The translations under genes were made by a program, and so were the position numbers. Below, piece after piece: positions 17,961-26,075 of a stretch of 64,000 nt of DNA; the first letter of the stretch is position 1, and each line of letters starts with the position of its first letter. The notes under the pieces are model-generated. The model had not been told where the DNA came from. It did no database searches and was given only the letters and a program-made list of their open reading frames with translations. This stretch comes from JADCCX01 sp051649305 (GTDB lineage: Bacteria; Pseudomonadota; Alphaproteobacteria; Rhizobiales; Beijerinckiaceae), in contig JBOFGV010000048.1 in NCBI GenBank assembly GCA_051649305.1, forward strand, positions 30,100 to 94,099, read 5' to 3'.

Positions 17961-19240
17961 ATACCTTCAACCGTTCAGCACTGGTCACTTTCGAGGAGCT
18001 GCCGTCAGGCCCTTCCAGCGCAGCTGCCAACAGTGCAGATGACATCAGGTTTGGGCGCGAGGTGCTTGGCCCTGTCTTCGCTGAGTTCGCCTTGCGCCTT
18101 TGGACGGCGCTCTCTGCAATCCCGCATCCGAAAGAAACGAAGCTATTGTTCTGCGCACGTGGCGGGCTCCGCCTCCGGCTTGTCTACGAACGTTTCCTTG
18201 CGAGCACCAGGCTGGAAAGCCCTGTTGCCCTTGATGACCTGATGATCTCGCGCGTCGTTGCAGCGCGCGGAGCGGTCCTGGCTGGTTCGCAAGCCGCCGA
18301 AGAGGAAATCGCGCGTGAATTCCAGGGCGACACGATGCGAAGGGTCGCACAGGCGCTCACCGCTGCGCAGTCATCCATGGAGCTGTATGCCCCCACCGCA
18401 TTGCTCGATGCCATTCTCACACCTGCCCGCCTTCGTGAGCTGATATTCAAGGCTGGCGGTGGACTGACACCGGCCGGCGAAGCTGTGCGAGAACAGCACT
18501 TTCTTTTCTTGCAGCACCTGTCGGATATCCGCGCCGGAGCCAGCCACGTTGTGCTGGCCGATACCGGTCTCTATGGCAGCACGCTCCGCATGATCGAGCA
18601 CGGCGTTCCAAACATCAACTGGAGCTGTCTATTGTTCGCGCGCTGCAACTATAAAGGGTTCGACACATCCCATTTCGCACGCACTGTCGGTCTTTCAGTC
18701 GAAAGTGAGCGCTATTCTCCATTTGAACCACGCACTGCAACATTACGGTACTGGCAGTTTTTCGAACACCTGCTGGAGCCAGCACTGCCGAGTGTTCGTC
18801 GCTTTGATAACGGTGAGATGGGGGTGCACTCCAATCTACAGATTGATGGGTGGCACGCCCTTGTACACCCGCAACCAGCAGAAAGCGGCCTGTTTGCAGG
18901 ATTGCTTCATTATCTGGACCATCTCGACTCCAGCCGGCTGGCCGACATCTTTGACGATGCGGCGGAAGCCTGGCGCAAGCTGCATCACAGCTTCGTATGG
19001 CCAACCCGCGCCGAGGCACACGCCTTGGCAATCGGCGAACGCTCACGTGACTTTGGAAGGTCGGACAGCGTTGCGGCAAACACAACGCAGCATGCGGGCT
19101 TCCGGCAGCGGTTCTCTGCGCTGCGCGGCAGCCTTTGGCGTGAGGGAGCTGCTGCTGCCCATTTTCCGCTGTCGAGGCTGCTTGTGCAGACAGGTCTGCA
19201 GGCCTTTCATCTCTCGCGGTTCATGCGTGGGCGGAGATAG
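17957..19240 (+). CDS. Unknown partner of the HAD protein
   Basis: A 427-residue protein starting at the ATG that overlaps the HAD stop (ATGA). A segment near residue 55, LLFCARGGLRLRLVYERFL, resembles the (F/C)ARxGxxL stretch found C-terminal to HAD domains in surface-polysaccharide proteins, and ADTGLYGSTLRMIE follows in the middle. No signal peptide or membrane helix is seen. The tight coupling suggests a two-subunit equivalent of the single-chain HAD proteins in other glycan loci. I cannot assign a reaction. Confidence 0.7.
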   Translation: MNTFNRSALVTFEELPSGPSSAAANSADDIRFGREVLGPVFAEFALRLWTALSAIPHPKETKLLFCARGGLRLRLVYERFLASTRLESPVALDDLMISRVVAARGAVLAGSQAAEEEIAREFQGDTMRRVAQALTAAQSSMELYAPTALLDAILTPARLRELIFKAGGGLTPAGEAVREQHFLFLQHLSDIRAGASHVVLADTGLYGSTLRMIEHGVPNINWSCLLFARCNYKGFDTSHFARTVGLSVESERYSPFEPRTATLRYWQFFEHLLEPALPSVRRFDNGEMGVHSNLQIDGWHALVHPQPAESGLFAGLLHYLDHLDSSRLADIFDDAAEAWRKLHHSFVWPTRAEAHALAIGERSRDFGRSDSVAANTTQHAGFRQRFSALRGSLWREGAAAAHFPLSRLLVQTGLQAFHLSRFMRGRR

Positions 19241-19242
19241 CG

Positions 19243-20361
19243 ATGCGCATCCTTCACCTCACAAACCACTGCGCCGATGTTGGAAACGGCATCATGAATG
19301 TCGCGGTCGACCTCGCCTGTGAGCAGCGAGCGCTAGGACATGACGTGGCATTTGCAAGTGGTGGCGGGAGCTTCGAGCGATTGCTGGAGCGGCAGGGTGT
19401 TCCCCATGTGACAATCATTCAGGAGTGGCGCAATCCGTTGCGGCTTCCAGCCGCTCTTTTTGCGCTGCACCGCATCGTGCGTCATTTCAAACCAGATATC
19501 ATCCATGCGCATATGATGACCGGGGCCGTTCTCGGGCGCCTTGTGCGAACGCTTCCAGGCGGCGGCAAGATGCGCCTCATCACCACTGTACACAATGAGT
19601 GGCAGAAAACAGCCAAGGTCATGATCCTTGGAGATCGTGTGATTGCCGTCAGTGCTGCCGTCTCCGCCCAGATGGCAGCACGAGGCATTCCTGCCCGTAA
19701 GCTCTCCATCGTCCGAAACGGCGCAACAGGCTCGGTTCGCCGCACCAAGGCACGGGTAGAGGGTGACACTGTCCTGCGACGTCCTGCTATTCTGACAGTG
19801 TGCGGGCTCTACGAGCGCAAGGGCGTGCGCGCGTTGATAGACGCCTTTGCATCGCTTGCAGAGCGACGCCCTTCGGCCATGCTTTACATCGCGGGCGATG
19901 GGCCGGACGCGCAAGCCTTCCGTTCCCACGCCTCAGCCACACCCTTCGCAGATCGCATCCACTTTCTTGGTTTCCAGCCAAGACCACACCTCCTGATGGC
20001 GCAAGCCGACATCTTTGTGCTCGCATCCCGCAGTGAACCCTTTGGCCTTGTCCTGGCAGAGGCCCGCGAGGCAAAAGCCGCCATTGTCGGTACAAATGTT
20101 GGCGGCATACCTGAGGTGCTCGAAGACGGTGCAGCAGGCATTCTCGTCCCGCCCAATGATCCTGCTGCGCTCGCTTTGGCCCTGACGCGCCTGCTTGACG
20201 ATCCTGCGGAGCAGGCAATGTGGAGCGAGCGGGCAAGCGCCAATCTGGGATGGCTTTCAGTTCGCCGCATGGCCGAGGAGACGCTGAACATTTATCGAGA
20301 GGTGCTCGCCCATGAGCCCGGCGGAAGCACAGCTTTGGCGAGCGGCAGCCATGCAGGGTAG
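19243..20361 (+). CDS. Glycosyltransferase family 4
   Basis: A 372-residue GT-B enzyme beginning MRILHLTNHCADVGNGI, two bases after the preceding stop. The C-terminal domain has ILTVCGLYERKGVRALIDAF, the E-x7-E motif in SEPFGLVLAEAREAK and GTNVGGIPEVLEDGAAG, standard for GT4. It probably adds a sugar to the repeat unit. The 3' end overlaps the flippase gene by about 50 bases if the earlier flippase start is used. Confidence 0.92.
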   Translation: MRILHLTNHCADVGNGIMNVAVDLACEQRALGHDVAFASGGGSFERLLERQGVPHVTIIQEWRNPLRLPAALFALHRIVRHFKPDIIHAHMMTGAVLGRLVRTLPGGGKMRLITTVHNEWQKTAKVMILGDRVIAVSAAVSAQMAARGIPARKLSIVRNGATGSVRRTKARVEGDTVLRRPAILTVCGLYERKGVRALIDAFASLAERRPSAMLYIAGDGPDAQAFRSHASATPFADRIHFLGFQPRPHLLMAQADIFVLASRSEPFGLVLAEAREAKAAIVGTNVGGIPEVLEDGAAGILVPPNDPAALALALTRLLDDPAEQAMWSERASANLGWLSVRRMAEETLNIYREVLAHEPGGSTALASGSHAG

Positions 20362-21892
20362 GTTCGTTCGCAATTCCATTTTCAGCGCGGTCGCAGGTAT
20401 AACGACAGCCCTCGGCGGTTTCATTTCGATGGTGCTCGTGGCGCGGCTGGTTGGCGTCGAGGGAACCGGGATCGTATCCTATGCCCTCTGGATCGCACTT
20501 GTTTCAGTCACGATTGCGGAGCTTGGATTCTTTGCGACACTCACACGCTATCTTCCGGAGCTGAAAGCGCGCGGCGACAGCGCCGAGGCAGACCACCTTG
20601 TCCGACGCCTCCTGAACTACGCCGCTGCAGCGACAGCAACGCTCTGCCTTGCATTCACCGGCTTCGGTGGGTGGCTGTGGCTGCACCAGCCGTCGCAGCC
20701 CGCAACGGTGTGGCAAGCGGCTCCTGCCATCTGGGTGCTTGTTGCTGTGCTTGTGGCTCTGCAGGGCGCTGCCAATTTTGCGACCGGATATCTGCGCGGT
20801 ATGCAGCAGTTTGACCATGTCGCGCGCCTTGCAGTCTTCGGCTCCGGGCTGCAGATCGCTGGTGTGATTACAGGATCTTTCGGCGGCTATCTTGGCGCGC
20901 TCGCCGGCTATGCGGCTGGAAGCGCGCTTCAGGCAGCGGCCCTTCTCTCCACGCGCAGGCTTCCGGCCGGACCGGTTGCTGACGCACTGGCGGCCCGCGT
21001 ACGCCGCTTCGCTGGCTTCGCCTGGGTTGGCTCAATTGCATCCACGATCGTCTGGACACGCCTTGAGCTGTTCTTCCTTGAACGCTCCTTCGGGGCCGCT
21101 GCAGTTGGCCTCTATGCCGTGGCTCTCACCTTCGCAAATCTCGCGTCCCAGGGGCCCATGCTGCTGACGGGGGCGATGCTGCCATTCTTTTCAGAGCATT
21201 TCGGCCGTGACCACGATGCTGAAGCGCGCCTCCATGCGGAGAAGATTCTCGCCTCCGGAACACGGGTGATCGCCTTCCTGGCATTTCCCGCCTGCCTTGG
21301 CCTGGCGGCGATTACTCCGTCCCTCCTCCCGATGGTCTACGGAGCCGGTTTTGCAGGCGCTACACCCGCTGCAATCATTACACTTGTCGCGGCAGCTATC
21401 GGTGCTGCAGGCTCGGTTGGATCCCATCTGATCTACGGCAACGACCGCAGCGATGTGATCCTTTATGTGAATGCCATCGGAGCCGTGCTGTTGATTGTCG
21501 CCGGACTGACGGCGATCCCAGCCTTTGGTGTGGAAGGCGCTGCCTGGTCCCGCGCAGTGGTGCATACACTGCTTGTCGGGATGGGAATCTGGTTCATCAC
21601 ACAGCGGATCGGATTCAAGATGCCTGTTGCCGGTCTCTTCAGGCTTTTCACTGCCGCAGCCCTTGCAGCCCTTCCGGCAGCCTTCATCGCATATCATGTC
21701 GCCGGAGTGGTCGGGATATGCGTTGCTCTTGCGGCGACTGCGCTGACCTACCCGCTTGCGACACGCCTTCTTCGTGGTCTGGCACCGCAAGATGCAGAGT
21801 ATCTGGCGGCAGTCGCGCGCAAGGCACCACCGTTTATGGCCCGCGCTGCCGAAGTGACAGTGCGATGGATCGCAAGGGCAGAACGGACATGA
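20312..21892 (+). CDS. Oligosaccharide flippase, Wzx/MOP family
   Basis: A 526-residue polytopic protein with about 12-14 membrane helices. N-terminal FSAVAGITTALGGFISMVLV, followed by RLVGVEGTGIVSYALWIALV, is typical of the MOP/Wzx family that flips undecaprenyl-linked repeat units across the inner membrane. ATG 20312 has GAGAGGTG seven bases upstream; an ATG at 20351 would reduce the overlap with the previous gene and is an alternative. It is the only flippase in the locus. Confidence 0.9.
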   Translation: MSPAEAQLWRAAAMQGRFVRNSIFSAVAGITTALGGFISMVLVARLVGVEGTGIVSYALWIALVSVTIAELGFFATLTRYLPELKARGDSAEADHLVRRLLNYAAAATATLCLAFTGFGGWLWLHQPSQPATVWQAAPAIWVLVAVLVALQGAANFATGYLRGMQQFDHVARLAVFGSGLQIAGVITGSFGGYLGALAGYAAGSALQAAALLSTRRLPAGPVADALAARVRRFAGFAWVGSIASTIVWTRLELFFLERSFGAAAVGLYAVALTFANLASQGPMLLTGAMLPFFSEHFGRDHDAEARLHAEKILASGTRVIAFLAFPACLGLAAITPSLLPMVYGAGFAGATPAAIITLVAAAIGAAGSVGSHLIYGNDRSDVILYVNAIGAVLLIVAGLTAIPAFGVEGAAWSRAVVHTLLVGMGIWFITQRIGFKMPVAGLFRLFTAAALAALPAAFIAYHVAGVVGICVALAATALTYPLATRLLRGLAPQDAEYLAAVARKAPPFMARAAEVTVRWIARAERT

Positions 21893-21935
21893 GCAGAGCG
21901 AAACAGGTGAAGGAAAAACCCGACAGGAGCAGCGC

Positions 21936-22793
21936 ATGATTATCAGGCAGTCAGGGACCCTATACAAGAAGATCAATCGTGCCGCAGTCCTGATAGGACT
22001 GCTCGCAGTGTCTGCAGCTGGGGCTATATGGACCTATCAGACTTACGGGCACGCCCAGGCAGAGGCAGCAGGCAACCAGCTGGATCTCTCAGGCTTCCGT
22101 CTTACCTTCAGCGAGGAGTTCAACGATCTGGACGTTTCAGCATGGGGTCCAGGCACACGCTGGATAGCGCATACGCCATGGTACGGCGACTTTGGCGACG
22201 CGCAATTCGCCGACCCTGTGCCTGGATTTCCGTTCGTGATCGAGGATGGAATCCTGCGGATCGAGGCGCGGAAGGGAGAGGACGGGAAATGGCGGACGGG
22301 GCTGCTGGCCTCGACTGACCCCAAAGGCGCTGGCTTCACACAACAGTACGGCTATTTCGAAATGAGCGCCAAACTGCCGTCAGGCGTTGGCGTCTGGCCG
22401 GCCTTCTGGCTGATCGCCAACAAGGAGCCCAATTCCTCTGCGGAGATCGACATACTCGAGCACTACGGTGTTGGCCCGCAGCATTACGAGTCGGTCGTGC
22501 ACGTCTGGCCGAAAGAAGGGCGGGGCCGTCAGCATAAAGAGCGCATCGTTCACGACATTCCACTGGGGTCACTCTACGACCGCTTCAACACCTTTGGAGC
22601 ACTGGTCGAAGCGGACTGGATCACCTTCTACTTCAATCGCAAACCAATGGGGCGGGTAGCGACCCCACCGGAGCATCATCATCCCATGTTCATCCTTCTC
22701 AACCTCGCTATTGGTGGCGGCTGGCCGATCGACAAAACGCCGAGCCCATCCTTCATGTATGTCGACTATGTCCGGGTTTGGGCCCGTAACTGA
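21936..22793 (+). CDS. Secreted glycoside hydrolase family 16, ExoK-like glycanase
   Basis: A 285-residue protein with an N-terminal signal or anchor (AAVLIGLLAVSAAGAIW) and a GH16 beta-jelly-roll domain. The catalytic signature is AEIDILEHYG, with the nucleophile and acid/base glutamates of the ExDxxE motif, and the substrate cleft YGYFEMSAKLPSGVGVWPAFW precedes it. GH16 enzymes in exo loci (ExoK) cut nascent polymer to adjust chain length outside the cell. The methyltransferase gene starts two bases after its stop. Confidence 0.93.
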   Translation: MIIRQSGTLYKKINRAAVLIGLLAVSAAGAIWTYQTYGHAQAEAAGNQLDLSGFRLTFSEEFNDLDVSAWGPGTRWIAHTPWYGDFGDAQFADPVPGFPFVIEDGILRIEARKGEDGKWRTGLLASTDPKGAGFTQQYGYFEMSAKLPSGVGVWPAFWLIANKEPNSSAEIDILEHYGVGPQHYESVVHVWPKEGRGRQHKERIVHDIPLGSLYDRFNTFGALVEADWITFYFNRKPMGRVATPPEHHHPMFILLNLAIGGGWPIDKTPSPSFMYVDYVRVWARN

Positions 22794-22794
22794 G

Positions 22795-23616
22795 ATGTGG
22801 ATGCCAGACCTCATCCGCCTGTATCGCGGCCTGCAGCGCCGCTACGCCCGCAGCTTCGGCAACCTTTCCGACAAGGTTGCCTATGACGCTTTCGACCGGC
22901 CGCAATTCGCCTATGGCATCTACCATGCGGCGCTGCAGGCGAAAGCGCTTGGCCTCAACGGTTTCTCGGTAATCGAGTTTGGTGTCGCCGGAGGCAGCGG
23001 CCTTGTCGCGATGGAAGCAATCGCCGAAACGATTGGTGCGGCGACAGACCTCACGATCGACGTCTACGGCTTTGACACCGGTGAAGGTCAACCACCACCT
23101 GTCGACTACCGCGACGCTCCCTTCATCTGGACTTCGGGCCAGTTTCGCATGGATCAGAACAAGCTGAAGGCACAGCTGAAACGGGCAACGCTCGTCATTG
23201 GCGACGTGAAGCATTCGGCAAAGACCTTCATGGAAATCTACAACCCGAAACCAATCGGCTTTATCTCTTTCGACATGGACTACTATTCATCCACAGTGGA
23301 CGCGTTCCATCTGTTCAACGCCGGTCACGCTGCATTCCTGCCGCGTGCCTTTTGCTACTTTGACGACCTCGTTGGCGACGACCACGAGCTGCATTGCGAG
23401 TGGACAGGCGAATTGCTGGCGATCAACGAGTTCAATGCAGCCCATCCGATGATGAAGCTTGCGCCTGTTCACGGCCTGGCGCTGAAGCGAGCCATCCCGG
23501 ACCACTGGCACATCAAGACCTATGTGCTGCACCGGTTTGAACATCCAAGCTATTCGACTTTCATCAATCCCAAAGGTGACTGGCAGCTCCCCCTTGTGAC
23601 AAGGCAAGGCCAATGA
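22795..23616 (+). CDS. Class I SAM-dependent methyltransferase-like protein
   Basis: A 273-residue protein from ATG 22795, right behind the GH16 stop; a longer frame only runs antisense-like through that gene. The SAM-binding motif I is VIEFGVAGGSGL, followed by VYGFDTGEG. Later IGFISFDMDYYSSTVDAFHL resembles the metal/sugar-binding region of TylF-like sugar methyltransferases. It probably modifies a sugar of the exopolysaccharide. It is the last intact gene of the rightward operon. Confidence 0.75.
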   Translation: MWMPDLIRLYRGLQRRYARSFGNLSDKVAYDAFDRPQFAYGIYHAALQAKALGLNGFSVIEFGVAGGSGLVAMEAIAETIGAATDLTIDVYGFDTGEGQPPPVDYRDAPFIWTSGQFRMDQNKLKAQLKRATLVIGDVKHSAKTFMEIYNPKPIGFISFDMDYYSSTVDAFHLFNAGHAAFLPRAFCYFDDLVGDDHELHCEWTGELLAINEFNAAHPMMKLAPVHGLALKRAIPDHWHIKTYVLHRFEHPSYSTFINPKGDWQLPLVTRQGQ

Positions 23617-23685
23617 CTATCAGCATGGTGCGAGGCCTGACAGGGGTACGGTTCCTTCAGCACCCAACGAGTCACGGCATTACAA

Positions 23686-23949
23686 GTGAAGCCCGGTGCC
23701 CGGCTTTCAATGCAAAAACACTTTCATGGTGCAGAGCACAGGATTGTTGTCAAAGGGGCGGCTGAAGTCACAGTCGGCGAGACCATTGAGCTCAGTCATG
23801 AGAACGAAGGCATCTACGTTCTGATTGGGTCAGTGCACAGGCCTCACAATCCTGGAAAAATTGCCCTCGAAATGATCGAGGTTCAGGTAGGCAGCCATAC
23901 CGGGGAGGACGATATCATCCGGATAGAGGACATTTATGCACGCAGTTGA
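23686..23949 (+). pseudogene. C-terminal cupin fragment of ManC-type mannose-1-phosphate guanylyltransferase / mannose-6-phosphate isomerase
   Basis: The frame begins with no good start (a GTG) and reads VKPGARLSMQKHFHGAEHRI, then GKIALEMIEVQVGSHTGEDD and IIRIEDIY. This is the end of the type II phosphomannose isomerase cupin domain, while the roughly 380 upstream residues with the nucleotidyltransferase are absent. A free-standing small cupin is possible but unlikely, because the frame upstream of VKPG does not match the family and has no ribosome-binding site. It suggests the locus once supplied GDP-mannose. Confidence 0.7.
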
Positions 23950-24295
23950 TGTTGCGTTGAAGAAACGGCCGCTTATCATAACGGCGTATATCCATACATT
24001 AACACATTAATCGCCGTCATCATCCTGCTCATTCCACGTCCCATAATGTTGCCTTATCGGGCGTTTTCGAGAAGTCATGGCAGCGCGTCCGACACAAGCC
24101 TTTTTCACGCTGGAAAAGCCCTCTGGTCGCGCTCTGTGGCACCAGTCAGCGCAATCCGATCGCAGCACGACGATACAGCTGTCGCGAAAAACGTCTTGGC
24201 GGCATTGCCCTGCTATGGATAGCATAGCCGCGATCCGCCTTATACATCGACAGGATTACCGTTGTTTTCTCCCTACCACGGCGCTTTGATACAAC
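23950..24295. other. Gene-free stretch between the exopolysaccharide locus and the toxin-antitoxin pair
   Basis: About 350 bases. Two overlapping frames of roughly 70 codons exist on opposite strands, but neither shows a motif or a convincing ribosome-binding site. I see no repeat, RNA gene or terminator that I can support. Confidence 0.5.
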
Positions 24296-24820
24296 CTATG
24301 TCCAGGACGACTGATCAACAGGCAAGCGCCCGTCAGGATCATGAACCCGAACACATTTCGGGTCGCCAAGATTGGCATTGAATATGACCAGGTTGGTTCC
24401 TCCCGCATGTTGCAGCGAAGGGAACAGCAGGCCGTTGTATCCTGCGATGATGAGACTGTCTGACAGACGCCAGGATGGAGGGATTTTCTTTTCAAGGCGA
24501 TTGATCTTGCGCCAGTTGCAGTCCCATTCAGCCCATTCGGGCAACCATACTGTGGGATCAAAGCCTGCCGACAGATCGGCCACGCGATCAAGCGATACGA
24601 GATAAGCGGCAAGAGTGGCAGGAGGCGCGATAGAGGCACCCTGTCGATATTCATCGAGCGCTGTCTGTGGTGCCCGCGAAAGGTACAGCGCTTCAACGCC
24701 GGGACGATTGAAACGACCGCCGTCTGCGGCTGCCCCTGCACCACTCAATGGAATGAAAGCCCACTTTGGTGTGAGACAGCGATAAAAAACCTCGTCTGGC
24801 CCAAGCCGGACAAGCTTCAT
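24296..24820 (-). CDS. RES domain toxin (NAD-degrading type)
   Basis: A 174-residue protein of usual RES toxin length. The conserved residues are visible: arginine in EVFYRCLTPKWAF, GGRFNRPGVEALYLS with its tyrosine, glutamate in ALDEYRQ, and serines towards the end (YNGLLFPSLQ). RES toxins of MbcT/ParT type consume NAD+ or ADP-ribosylate a target when not bound by the antitoxin. Its start overlaps the antitoxin stop by four bases, the normal antitoxin-first arrangement. Placed next to repABC, it likely acts as a plasmid stabilisation module. Confidence 0.9.
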   Translation of the reverse strand: MKLVRLGPDEVFYRCLTPKWAFIPLSGAGAAADGGRFNRPGVEALYLSRAPQTALDEYRQGASIAPPATLAAYLVSLDRVADLSAGFDPTVWLPEWAEWDCNWRKINRLEKKIPPSWRLSDSLIIAGYNGLLFPSLQHAGGTNLVIFNANLGDPKCVRVHDPDGRLPVDQSSWT

Positions 24821-25203
24821 CCTCGCGCTCCATTCTCCAGATCCCGGAGGTAGCTCAATACCGCTTCAACATGGCCTTCGGCCACAAGTTCGGCCGCTGT
24901 CTTTTGATCGTAATCAGCAATAGGCTCATTACGAAACCAGTAGATCGCCTGGGTTATGTCCCCTGCGAGAGACGCTGCAGCAGTGATCACCTTGACCATC
25001 TCCCGCATCTTGATCTGTAGTCGCTCCGACGATGGATTGCGCAGTGTGTTGCGATGAACACCGGTCAGGTCAGCAAGGCTGGCAACCTGAACACCCAGCG
25101 CTGCGGAGAAGCGCTTGGGCGAGATAAAGGGAGTTTTTGGCTCTTGCAGACTCTGCACAAACCCTGACATCATTGACATGCGTGCCGCCTCAGCTTGTAT
25201 CAT
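24817..25203 (-). CDS. Xre/MbcA/ParS-type antitoxin
   Basis: A 128-residue protein from ATG 25203, chosen for GTGGAG eight bases upstream; a start 13 codons earlier lies inside the repeat region. The N-terminal part has a helix-turn-helix (LADLTGVHRNTLRNPSSERL). The C-terminal part is the DUF2384 toxin-binding domain (AIYWFRNEPIADYDQKTAAEL, then GHVEAVLSYL). It should neutralise the RES toxin and repress its own operon through the repeats just upstream. Confidence 0.88.
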   Translation of the reverse strand: MIQAEAARMSMMSGFVQSLQEPKTPFISPKRFSAALGVQVASLADLTGVHRNTLRNPSSERLQIKMREMVKVITAAASLAGDITQAIYWFRNEPIADYDQKTAAELVAEGHVEAVLSYLRDLENGARG

Positions 25204-25224
25204 AAACTTTCTCCACACTGTTAT

Positions 25225-25248
25225 TGCACATAATATGCACATTTTGCA
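25225..25248. promoter_or_regulatory. Direct repeats upstream of the antitoxin gene, probable operator
   Basis: TGCACAT occurs at 25225-25231 and again at 25236-25242, eleven bases apart, followed by a partial third copy TTGCA at 25244-25248. The helical spacing and the position about 20 bases before the antitoxin ATG fit binding sites for autoregulation by the HTH antitoxin. Confidence 0.45.
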
Positions 25249-25304
25249 AAGAGTTCAAGGCCTGCGGCGACGAGGTAATGAGCAGAGGCAACCGCAGTCA
25301 CAAT

Positions 25305-26075
25305 CTAACGTGGAAGCCAATCTGGAGTGGCTTTGATGCCAGCCTTCAGCAATTCTTCCAGTTCAACAACCGCTGACGCTTGTTCACCTGGTTCTTCAAG
25401 GGCAGCCAGCTGGCAAAGCTCATCCTCATAAGCAACACCGATAATGTCATGGGTTGCTGGACTGACCAGCAATAATCTCCGGACATAACGATGATGAACC
25501 ACGTCTTCCAATACACGAAAAAACAACGAGGCGCTGCCTGAGAACAAACCGGCTTCACAAAAACTCCTCCAGATCCAGCTGTGGCTCAGCTGTCTCCCCT
25601 TGTGGCGCGTGTCAGCCAACAGTTCAAAATGGGGTTTACTGGTTTGACGCGACCTCCCTTTGATCTCCGTAAAAACAAGCATTCCATCCGAACGACGGGT
25701 CACAAGATCAAAGCCTGTTTTCATTCTAGCCAAATCATTGACGTACAAAAGGACTTCACCGGCATCCTGCACCATCCTGAAGACTATCGCAGTCGCATTG
25801 CGTTCGAGCATCATTGTAGCAGTCTCATGCCCGGCCGAAGCATTCGGATTACCGTTGGTCCATATCTCGTAAGCGTCTCCCAATGCTATCGGGCTGTCGT
25901 CTGCGACGCCACACTCGTTAAGTTGCTGAAGATGGAATTGCGCCAGTATCTCGGCAACCAGCATGCGGCCATGCAATACATTGACGACAGTGATTTCGCC
26001 AAAACCATCAAACACCGCAGTACCCACGGGTATCTTGCCCGTGTAGCGTCGGTATTGAAGCTCGCTGATGTCCAT
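25305..26075 (-). CDS. Unknown protein with PD-(D/E)XK nuclease-like core, downstream of repC
   Basis: A 256-residue protein. The central stretch GFDLVTRRSDGMLVFTEIKG has the spacing G(F/Y)D-x12-E-x-K-G seen in restriction-endonuclease-like folds of the type found at the C-terminus of NO VEIN/DUF3883 proteins. The rest, including NDLARMKT before it and an acidic C-terminus, is not recognised. Its ATG overlaps the repC stop (TGATG), so it is translated with repC. It could be a plasmid-encoded nuclease or an inactive relative; the function is inference. Confidence 0.7.
   Translation of the reverse strand: MDISELQYRRYTGKIPVGTAVFDGFGEITVVNVLHGRMLVAEILAQFHLQQLNECGVADDSPIALGDAYEIWTNGNPNASAGHETATMMLERNATAIVFRMVQDAGEVLLYVNDLARMKTGFDLVTRRSDGMLVFTEIKGRSRQTSKPHFELLADTRHKGRQLSHSWIWRSFCEAGLFSGSASLFFRVLEDVVHHRYVRRLLLVSPATHDIIGVAYEDELCQLAALEEPGEQASAVVELEELLKAGIKATPDWLPR

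Noticed and set aside
21191..21976. 261-codon minus-strand frame opposite the flippase
   Set aside because: Cysteine-rich shadow of a membrane protein gene without family similarity.
24007..24289. Two 70-codon frames on opposite strands before the toxin gene
   Set aside because: No motifs and mutually overlapping; treated as non-coding.
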